This document shows, one piece after another, positions 58,356 to 64,000 of a DNA stretch of 64,000 nucleotides (its first letter is position 1; each line of letters starts with the position of its first letter). Source of the DNA: Catellatospora bangladeshensis (GTDB taxonomy: Bacteria; Actinomycetota; Actinomycetes; Mycobacteriales; Micromonosporaceae); NCBI RefSeq assembly GCF_016862575.1, contig NZ_BONF01000008.1:409781-473780 (forward strand). Reading direction: 5' to 3'. The notes beneath the pieces were generated by a model, which saw only the letters and a list, made by a program, of their open reading frames with translations, searched no databases and had not been told where the DNA came from. Both the position numbers and the translations under genes were made by a program.

Positions 58356-59285
58356 TCAGGCGGCGTCCGGGGTGGGATCCACGGGGGTCAGGCGGACGCG
58401 GGCCACCCGGCGGCCGTCCAGGGCGAGGACGGTCAGCCGGTAGGCCTCCAGGGTGGCGCTGTCCCCGGCGGCGGGCAGCCGGCCGAGCACGCTCATCAGG
58501 AAGCCGCCCACGGTCTCGTACGGCCCCTCGGGCAGCGCGATGCCGGTGCGCTCGGCGAAGTCGGCGAGGTTGAGCATGCCGTCGACCTCGTCGGACGCGG
58601 CGGGGGTCTCGTCGTACTCGTCGTGGATCTCGCCGACCAGCTCCTCGATCAGGTCCTCCAGCGTGACGATGCCGGCGGTGCCGCCGTACTCGTCGACGAC
58701 CACCGCGATGGTGTGCCGCTCGCGGCGCATCTCCGACAGCGCGGCGAGCACCGGCTTGCTGGCGGGCAGCCGCTTGATCTCCCGGGCCAGCTCGCGCACC
58801 GGCCGGCCGGGCTGCTCGTCCCAGAGCAGGTCGCGCAGGTGGACGAAGCCGACGATGTCGTCGTGGCTGCCGTCGGTGATCGGCAGCCGGGTGTGCCCGG
58901 CCTCGCGCGCCTCCGCGACGGCCTCGGCCACGGTCATCCCGACCTCCAGGAACCAGACCTCGGTGCGCGGCACCATCACCTCGCGCAGGGTCGCGGTGGA
59001 CCTGGCCAGGGCCTTGCTGATGATGTGCCGCTCATCCGGGTCCAGCGCGGTGTTCACGGCGACCAGCTCGCGCAGCTCGGCCTCGGTGATCTGCTCACGC
59101 CCGGCGGTCGCCTCGACGCCGAGCACGCGGTTCGTCCAGCGGGTCAGCGCGTCGGCCGCCCGTACGATCGCCGGCGCCACGGCGCGCGCCATGCGTCCCG
59201 GCGGGCGTAACCGGGGCTCCCGGCGGCGCGGTTCTCGACCATGATTCTCCCGCGTACGGGGGGTGTTCTGCCGGGGCACGGACAT
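58356..59285 (-). CDS. CorC/HlyC-type CBS-domain protein without membrane domain
   Basis: About 309 residues from ATG (59285); ATG at 59192 is also in frame and might be the true start. A CBS pair (VMVPRTEVWFLEVGMTVAEAVAEAREAGHTRLPITDG and PVLAALSEMRRERHTIAVVVDEYGGTAGIVTLEDLIEELVGEI, in parts) precedes the CorC_HlyC domain (VGGFLMSVLGRLPAAGD). Most actinobacterial relatives have an N-terminal DUF21/CNNM membrane domain; here only its exit helix (VAPAIVRAADALTRWTNRVLG) remains, as in soluble CorC. These proteins are linked to Mg/Co transport or membrane stress. No partner gene is adjacent. Confidence 0.87.
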   Translation of the reverse strand: MSVPRQNTPRTRENHGREPRRREPRLRPPGRMARAVAPAIVRAADALTRWTNRVLGVEATAGREQITEAELRELVAVNTALDPDERHIISKALARSTATLREVMVPRTEVWFLEVGMTVAEAVAEAREAGHTRLPITDGSHDDIVGFVHLRDLLWDEQPGRPVRELAREIKRLPASKPVLAALSEMRRERHTIAVVVDEYGGTAGIVTLEDLIEELVGEIHDEYDETPAASDEVDGMLNLADFAERTGIALPEGPYETVGGFLMSVLGRLPAAGDSATLEAYRLTVLALDGRRVARVRLTPVDPTPDAA

Positions 59286-59488
59286 GCGCGCATCGTAGCG
59301 TTCCGAAGTAATGGTTCTCGAACGCCGAGCATGCCTAACCAGGGACGGGACCTGCCCCGTAGCCCTGACAGCGAGGCGACAGCGTTTGAGCCTGTTGTTT
59401 TCTGTTTGAATATGGTGAGATAGCAACGTCGTGACCGCCGCGGCGCGGGCTAGGCTGGCCCGCACCAGGAGTTCGAGGAGCGCCCTAC

Positions 59489-60463
59489 ATGAAGGTACTG
59501 GTCACCGGAGGCGCCGGATACGTCGGCAGCGTCGTCGCCCGGCTGCTGGTCGACGCCGGCCACGAGGTGGTCGTGCTCGACGACCTCTCCCGCAACGACG
59601 CCACCCAGGTGCCCGCGGGCGCCGTGTTCGTGCAGGCGCGCATCCAGGACGCCGCGTCGGTGCTCACGCCGGAGGCCGGTTTCGACGCCGTGTTCCACTT
59701 CGCCGGGCTGATCTCGGCCGGTGAGTCGATGTCGCACCCCGAGCTGCACTGGGAGGCCAACACCATCGGCTCGCTGGCGCTGCTCGCCGCGATGCGCGCG
59801 GCCGGCGTCAAGCGGCTGGTCTTCTCCTCCACCGCCGCCACCTACGGCAACCCGTCCGAGATCCCGCTGACGGAGAACGCGATCACCAAGCCGGTCAACA
59901 CGTACGGCGCCACCAAGCTCGCCGTCGACATGGCCATCGCCTCCGAGGCGCACGCGCACGAGCTGGCCGCGGTCAGCCTGCGCTACTTCAACGTGGCGGG
60001 CGCGCTGGTGCTGCCGGACGGCACGATGATCGGCGAGCGGCACGACCCGGAGACCCACCTGATCCCGATCGCGCTGGAGGTCGCCGCGGGCCGCCGGGAG
60101 AAGCTCGCCGTGTTCGGCGACGACTACCCCACTCCGGACGGCACCTGCATCCGCGACTACATCCACGTCGGCGACCTGGCCCAGGCCCACCTGCTGGCGC
60201 TGGCGGCGGCCCGCCCCGGCGAGCACCGCGTCTACAACCTCGGCAACGGCACCGGTTTCTCCTGCATGCAGGTGGTCGAGGCGGTCCGCGAGGTCACCGG
60301 GCACGCGCTGCCGGTGGAGATCGCGCCGCGCCGCCCCGGCGACCCGGCCGAGCTGGTCGCCTCGTCCGCCAAGGCGCAGGCCGAGCTGGGCTGGACCCCG
60401 GCGAAGACCGACCTGCGGGACATCGTCGCCGACGCCTGGACGTTCTACCGGAGCGGGCTGTGA
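59489..60463 (+). CDS. galE: UDP-glucose 4-epimerase
   Basis: 324 residues. Interconverts UDP-galactose and UDP-glucose (Leloir pathway). NAD-binding GGAGYVGS (7-14), catalytic pair in TYGATKLAVD (Tyr-x-x-x-Lys), and active-site serine in FSSTAATYG. NGTGFSCMQVVEAV and RPGDPAELVAS close the fold. GGAG precedes the ATG; TAGGCT (59450-59455) is a possible -10. It overlaps galK by GTGA (60460-60463), giving a galEK operon; galT is not in this window. Confidence 0.96.
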   Translation: MKVLVTGGAGYVGSVVARLLVDAGHEVVVLDDLSRNDATQVPAGAVFVQARIQDAASVLTPEAGFDAVFHFAGLISAGESMSHPELHWEANTIGSLALLAAMRAAGVKRLVFSSTAATYGNPSEIPLTENAITKPVNTYGATKLAVDMAIASEAHAHELAAVSLRYFNVAGALVLPDGTMIGERHDPETHLIPIALEVAAGRREKLAVFGDDYPTPDGTCIRDYIHVGDLAQAHLLALAAARPGEHRVYNLGNGTGFSCMQVVEAVREVTGHALPVEIAPRRPGDPAELVASSAKAQAELGWTPAKTDLRDIVADAWTFYRSGL

Positions 60464-61608
60464 AGGCCGAGGAGCGAGCTGGCGAGCCCCGCAGGACGAA
60501 CCTCAGCAGCGCTGTGACCGCCGGGACCGGTGTCGAGCGGGGCGTCTGGGCGGCGCCGGGCCGGGTCAACCTGATCGGCGAGCACACCGACTACTGCGAC
60601 GGCTTCGTGCTCCCGTTCGCGCTGCCGCAGCGCACCGTCGTCACGGCGGAGCGGCTCGGCCGGCCGGAGTGGTCGGTCACCTCGACGCTCACCGGCGAGA
60701 CGGTCACCTTCGACCTGTCCGAGCCGGTCACCGGCTGGGCGGCGTACGTCGCCGCGGTGGTGTGGGCGCTGCGCGACGCCGGTCACGACGTGCCCGGGGC
60801 GCGGCTGCACGTCGACTCGGACGTGCCCGGCGGGGCCGGGCTCAGCTCGTCCGCCGCACTGGAGTGCGCGGTGCTGTCCGCCCTGGCCGACCTCGGCGGC
60901 CTGGACATCCCCCTGGCCCACCGGCCGAAGCTCGCCCAGCGGGCCGAGAACGAGTACGTCGGCGTGCCCTGCGGGATCATGGACCAGTCCGCCTCGACGC
61001 TGTGCCGCGAGGGCCACGCGCTGTTCCTGGACTGCCGCACCATGGCGACCGAGCACGTCCCGCTCGACCTCGCGGGGCAGGGCCTGGCCATCCTGGTGAT
61101 CGACAGCAGGGCCCCGCACCAGCTCGCCGACGGCGAGTACGCCGCCCGCCGCGCCGCCTGCGAGCGCGCCGCCGCCCTGCTCGGCCTGCCCGCGCTGCGC
61201 GACGCCGCCCTGGCCGACCTGTCCCGCCTCGACGACCCGCTGCTGGTCCGCCGCGCCCGGCACGTGGTCACCGAGAACGCCCGCGTCCTGGAGACGATCG
61301 CGCTGCTGCGCGAAGGCCGCCTCCGCGAGATCGGCCCCCTGATGACGGCCTCGCACGCGTCCATGCGCGACGACTTCGAGATCACCGTCCCCGAGGTCGA
61401 CGAGGCCGTCGAGACCGCCCTCGCCGCAGGCGCCTACGGCGCCCGGATGACCGGTGGCGGCTTCGGCGGCTGCGTCCTGGCCCTCGTCGAAGCCGAAAAG
61501 CTCGACGCGGTCGCCGAAGCCGTGCACACCGCCTTCGCCACCCGCGGCTTCCGCCCCCCGGCCACCTTCACCGCCCTCCCCGCCCCCGGCGCCCACCGCC
61601 TATCTTGA
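60460..61608 (+). CDS. galK: Galactokinase
   Basis: 382 residues, GHMP kinase family. Phosphorylates galactose at C1 with ATP. The galactokinase signature is GRVNLIGEHTDYCDGFVLP (about 33-51), the ATP loop is GGAGLSSSAALECAV, and the third motif GARMTGGGFGGCVLAL is intact. The GTG at 60460 overlaps the galE stop. The first 20 residues (MKAEERAGEPRRTNLSSAV) are not part of the usual fold. Terminated by palindrome A4, 3 bases past the stop. Confidence 0.95.
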   Translation: MKAEERAGEPRRTNLSSAVTAGTGVERGVWAAPGRVNLIGEHTDYCDGFVLPFALPQRTVVTAERLGRPEWSVTSTLTGETVTFDLSEPVTGWAAYVAAVVWALRDAGHDVPGARLHVDSDVPGGAGLSSSAALECAVLSALADLGGLDIPLAHRPKLAQRAENEYVGVPCGIMDQSASTLCREGHALFLDCRTMATEHVPLDLAGQGLAILVIDSRAPHQLADGEYAARRAACERAAALLGLPALRDAALADLSRLDDPLLVRRARHVVTENARVLETIALLREGRLREIGPLMTASHASMRDDFEITVPEVDEAVETALAAGAYGARMTGGGFGGCVLALVEAEKLDAVAEAVHTAFATRGFRPPATFTALPAPGAHRLS

Positions 61609-61611
61609 AAG

Positions 61612-61660
61612 GAAGGGCACCTTCTTAACGCTATGCGTAGTAGAAGGTGCCCTTCTTAAC
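61612..61660. repeat. Palindrome family A, copy 4
   Basis: GAAGGGCACCTTCT pairs over 14 bp with 61642-61655. The loop TTAACGCTATGCGTA and the outer TTAACG match copy 2 at 13087 almost exactly, suggesting a recent common source. It starts 3 bases after the galK stop. Confidence 0.92.
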
Positions 61661-61710
61661 GCTCCGCCTTTCTGACACCACAGTGGACGGTGTTGCGGGC
61701 GTACGGCAGG

Positions 61711-63096
61711 ATGCCGCGCATGGCTTCCGCGGAACGCAACGTGTACCTCGACCAGGTCATGGCCCAGTCCTCCCAGCTGGAGCAGGACCTGCGGGTCAAG
61801 AAGGCGGCACCCCCCGCCCAGGCGCCCGCCCCCGAGGGCGGCGGCACCAGCAACCGCGCCCGGCGCAGCGCCGCCGAGGCCGCCACCACCCCGCCGTCCG
61901 CCGTGGACGTACGCGTCACCGGCATCGGCCCGTGGAAGACCGTGCTCGTGCCGCCCAACGCGTTCGTCGTGCACACCCGCCGCGGCCAGGAGAAGCCGCT
62001 GCACCTCGGCCTCGGCACTTCCTTCCGCTACCGCTCGCGCACCGACTCCTACCTCGTCGTGCCCGGCACCATGCAGACCATCCTGCTCAACGCGTTCTGC
62101 ATCTGCCGCGAGCTGCAGGGCGTGCTCGTCCAGGCGTACGTGCAGTGGATCGTGCAGGACATCGCGACGGCGTACCGCAAACTCGACTTCGGTGACCCGG
62201 CCGACCCGATGCGGCTGGTCAACCTGCAGCTCAAGGAGCAGGCCGAGGCGGCCATCAAGGACAAGGTCGCCACCATGAGCGTGCACGAGGTGCTCAGCGA
62301 CAAGCAGCCCATCATCGAGGAGCTCACCGCCCGGCTGCGCGGCGTCGCCGAGGGCGCTGGCGACAGCGACACCGGCCTCGGCCTGCGCATCGTCACCGTG
62401 CAGATCAAGGAGGCCGTGGTCACCTCGGCCCGGCTGTGGGAGAACCTGCAGAAGCCGTTCCGCTCCGAGCAGGGCCAGCTCGCCCGGCTCGCGGAACTCT
62501 CCGCGCAGGAGGTCATCACCGGCCGGGAGCTGGCCGCGCAGCGCCTCGACCAGCTCCAGCGCCTGGAGAACGACCGCGAGCTGGCCGACCTCAAGGCCCG
62601 CAACGCCGCCGCCGCATTCGACCGCGACGCCGCCGAGAAGCTTCGCCGCGGCGAGCGCGAGCAGGCCGACGCGCGCGCCCTGGCCAGCCAGAACAGCGAG
62701 ACCACCCTGCACGAGCTGCAGCTGGAGCAGGAACGGCACGCGCAGGAGACCGAGATGGGCCGGCTGCGCCTGGAGCTGGAGCAGACCCTGCAGCGGCTCA
62801 CCCTGGAGCACGAGCTGTCCCTCGCGGCCGCCCGCGCCACCCAGACGCACGACGCCGCCCTGCTCGTCCTGGAGCGCGACCGGGTCCGCCAGGAGATCGC
62901 CAACGGGCGCTCGCCCGAGGCGGTGCAGGCCGAACTCATCGCCAGGCTGCCCGAGATCGTCGCCAAGCTGCCCAAGCCCGACGAGCTGCGCACGGTCAAC
63001 CTGTCCGGCGCCGACGGCAGCAGCCTGGCCGGCATCGTCACGGAACTGGCCGCCGCGGTCACCGCGATCCGCGCGGCGGTGGCGTCCCGCGAATGA
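61711..63096 (+). CDS. SPFH/band-7-like coiled-coil protein
   Basis: About 461 residues from ATG (61711; ATG 61720 also possible). No membrane helix is visible. After a proline-rich leader, residues 60-250 look like a stomatin/flotillin SPFH domain: VLVPPNAFVVHTRRG, VQAYVQWIVQDIATAYRKL, RLVNLQLKEQAEAAIKDKV and GLRIVTVQIKEAVVT. Residues 250-410 are a long charged coiled coil (LDQLQRLENDRELADLKARN), and the tail is an alanine-rich helix. SPFH proteins form large rings or membrane microdomains. Its stop overlaps the acetyltransferase ATG (ATGA, 63093-63096), so the two are coupled. Confidence 0.82.
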   Translation: MPRMASAERNVYLDQVMAQSSQLEQDLRVKKAAPPAQAPAPEGGGTSNRARRSAAEAATTPPSAVDVRVTGIGPWKTVLVPPNAFVVHTRRGQEKPLHLGLGTSFRYRSRTDSYLVVPGTMQTILLNAFCICRELQGVLVQAYVQWIVQDIATAYRKLDFGDPADPMRLVNLQLKEQAEAAIKDKVATMSVHEVLSDKQPIIEELTARLRGVAEGAGDSDTGLGLRIVTVQIKEAVVTSARLWENLQKPFRSEQGQLARLAELSAQEVITGRELAAQRLDQLQRLENDRELADLKARNAAAAFDRDAAEKLRRGEREQADARALASQNSETTLHELQLEQERHAQETEMGRLRLELEQTLQRLTLEHELSLAAARATQTHDAALLVLERDRVRQEIANGRSPEAVQAELIARLPEIVAKLPKPDELRTVNLSGADGSSLAGIVTELAAAVTAIRAAVASRE

Positions 63097-63533
63097 TCAC
63101 CTGGGTGGAGCCGTCGGCCGCCGCCTTCGGCGCGGTCGCCGAGCTGTTCGACGAGTACCGGGCTCACTACGGCGAGCAGCGGGCGTACGGCGCCACCCGG
63201 CAGTGGCTCCAGGATCAGGCAACCTCAGGCGGCCTGCGGATCAGCGCGGCCTTCACCACCGGCCGCCCCTGCGGCCTGGTCACCGTCTCGGTGCTGCCCG
63301 CGTCCCTCACCCTGGGCACCTTCTGGCTGGTACGCGACCTGTACGTGCGCCCCGAGCACCGTGGCCGCGGACACGCGCGAGCCCTGGTCGAGCACGTCGT
63401 GTCCGCCGCCCGCGACGCGACCGCCCGCCGCGTGTCCCTGCAGACCGAGCACGCCAACACCCCCGCCCGCACCCTCTACCGCAGCCTCGGCTTCCACGAG
63501 GTCGACGGCTACGTCACCTACTCCATCACCTGA
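63093..63533 (+). CDS. GNAT-family N-acetyltransferase
   Basis: 146 residues, complete GNAT fold. The acetyl-CoA loop is RDLYVRPEHRGRGHARALVEH (in parts; R-x-x-G-x-G/A form RGRGHA), and the C-terminal motif is NTPARTLYRSLGFHEVDGY. Substrate unknown; the fusion-like coupling with the SPFH protein suggests it acts on or with that protein, but this is inference. Confidence 0.9.
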   Translation: MITWVEPSAAAFGAVAELFDEYRAHYGEQRAYGATRQWLQDQATSGGLRISAAFTTGRPCGLVTVSVLPASLTLGTFWLVRDLYVRPEHRGRGHARALVEHVVSAARDATARRVSLQTEHANTPARTLYRSLGFHEVDGYVTYSIT

Positions 63534-63605
63534 CCGCCCCCACCCCCACCCACCCGCACCCGCACTCCGACCTCGCGCAGCACCCTCCTCCGCACCACCA
63601 CGCGC

Positions 63606-63665
63606 GCAGTTTCGGGGAAACTGCACCTCCACACCTCAGCAAGGCCGCACTTTCCCCGAAACTGC
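63606..63665. repeat. Palindrome family C, copy 4
   Basis: GCAGTTTCGGGGAAA (63606-63620) pairs perfectly with TTTCCCCGAAACTGC (63651-63665), 15 bp. Confidence 0.92.
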
Positions 63666-63684
63666 ATCCGGCACGCGGCACCCC

Positions 63685-63740
63685 GCACTGCGGCCCTGCG
63701 GCACTGCGGCACTGCGGCACTGCGGCACTGCGGCACTGCG
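63685..63740. repeat. Octamer tandem repeat (GCACTGCG x7)
   Basis: Seven head-to-tail copies of GCACTGCG, the second changed to GCCCTGCG. The array runs directly into palindrome B5. Confidence 0.95.
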
Positions 63741-63800
63741 TTGATCATGAACTTATGGGCGTGCTCGACGGCGTGTCACTGCCCTAACTTCATGATCGAC
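63740..63800. repeat. Palindrome family B, copy 5
   Basis: Starts GTTGATCATGAACTTATGGG and ends with CCCTAACTTCATGATCGAC; arms pair at 18 of 20 positions or so. The core is CTCGACGGCGTGTCA. Confidence 0.88.
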
Positions 63801-63837
63801 GGACCGGCCGGGGTCGGTTGCCGGAGGGCGTGCCGAT

Positions 63838-63899
63838 GATCCGTTTTTGTGGACGCTCACCGTCGCTATAGCAGCAGTCGGCGTCCACAAAAACGGATC
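63838..63899. repeat. GATC-ended palindrome D4 (19-bp perfect stem)
   Basis: GATCCGTTTTTGTGGACGC (63838-63856) pairs perfectly with 63881-63899 around a 24-base loop that contains CGCTATAGCAG. The arm includes a run of five T, unusual in this GC-rich sequence. Confidence 0.93.
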
Positions 63900-63935
63900 T
63901 TGGCCGCCGGTGCGGGTGCAAGTGCCCTGATATGC

Positions 63936-63970
63936 CGAACCGCACCTGCCCGGTGGGCGGGTGCAGTTCG
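63936..63970. repeat. Hairpin with imperfect 16-bp arms
   Basis: CGAACCGCACCTGCCC (63936-63951) matches the complement of 63955-63970 at 14 of 16 positions, with a GGT loop. Confidence 0.75.
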
Positions 63971-64000
63971 CTTTGGTTGTTCGCGCTGCCGCTGTCGGCT

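Larger units (their letters stand above)
63534..64000. other. Repeat-rich intergenic region, no gene seen
   Basis: No convincing reading frame. In order it contains palindrome C4, the octamer tandem repeat, palindrome B5, palindrome D4 and a further hairpin at 63936. All main palindrome types except family A meet here. Confidence 0.8.

Overview
The window is a very GC-rich, gene-dense actinobacterial chromosome segment. The family content (a conservon, CydDC, SigE-type sigma factors, a Ser/Thr kinase, a LacI-controlled malEFG cluster, GTG/TTG starts, TAGNNT -10 boxes a few bases before start codons) points to a filamentous actinomycete. Micromonosporaceae is my best guess, but that rests on general resemblance, not on a search. 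I see no rRNA, tRNA, phage, intact insertion sequence or CRISPR array. Layout: 1-6605 holds the 5' part of a methylmalonyl-CoA mutase gene, a membrane Ser/Thr kinase, a phosphosugar mutase and a polytopic membrane protein. 6702-13082 has a methyltransferase, upp with a GT4 glycosyltransferase, and deoC followed by an aldehyde dehydrogenase and a second, truncated dehydrogenase-like protein. 13181-20621 has a membrane protein, an acyl-CoA-dehydrogenase-like protein, a sigma factor with a membrane anchor, and cydD/cydC. 20693-30557 has an acidic protein, a long low-complexity protein with an IS110-transposase-like N-terminus, a Liv-type binding lipoprotein, and a four-gene conservon (cvnA-B-C-D, minus strand). 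30735-41401 is a nucleoside uptake and salvage block: uridine-kinase-like gene, add, an rRNA-methyltransferase-like gene, and a minus-strand operon running from a BMP-type lipoprotein through ABC ATPase and two permeases to cdd, deoA and a DUF4272 gene. 42176-53339 is a maltodextrin block: cyclomaltodextrinase-type GH13, malE-malF-malG, divergent malR, a lipoprotein alpha-amylase and an alpha-glucosidase. 53437-63533 has BrkB-type, 2'-5' RNA ligase-type, trpS, a second membrane-anchored sigma factor with a BNR/Asp-box domain, a CorC-type CBS protein, galE-galK, an SPFH-like coiled-coil protein and an acetyltransferase. How the genes work together: the nucleoside genes form one pathway. The ABC system imports nucleosides, Add and Cdd deaminate them, DeoA releases bases and deoxyribose-1-phosphate, a phosphomutase (candidate at 2957) could isomerise the sugar phosphate, DeoC cleaves deoxyribose-5-phosphate to glyceraldehyde-3-phosphate and acetaldehyde, the adjacent dehydrogenase can oxidise the acetaldehyde, and Upp salvages uracil. 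The maltodextrin genes similarly combine secreted amylase, MalEFG import and intracellular GH13 enzymes under a LacI-type regulator. The most unusual feature is the density of long palindromes. Family A (core AGGAAGGGCACCTTCT, 4 copies), family B (GTTGATCATGAAC arms, 5 copies), family C (TTTCGGGGAAA/TTTCCCTGAAA arms, 4 loci) and a looser GATC-ended set (5 copies) sit mostly within 3-75 bases of stop codons. Exceptions are a B copy inside a methyltransferase reading frame, a C copy inside a 41-codon mini-ORF bridging cydD and cydC, and a GATC-ended copy in a divergent promoter region. The second notable point is a C-terminal module shared by the conservon kinase and the IS110-like low-complexity protein encoded beside it.
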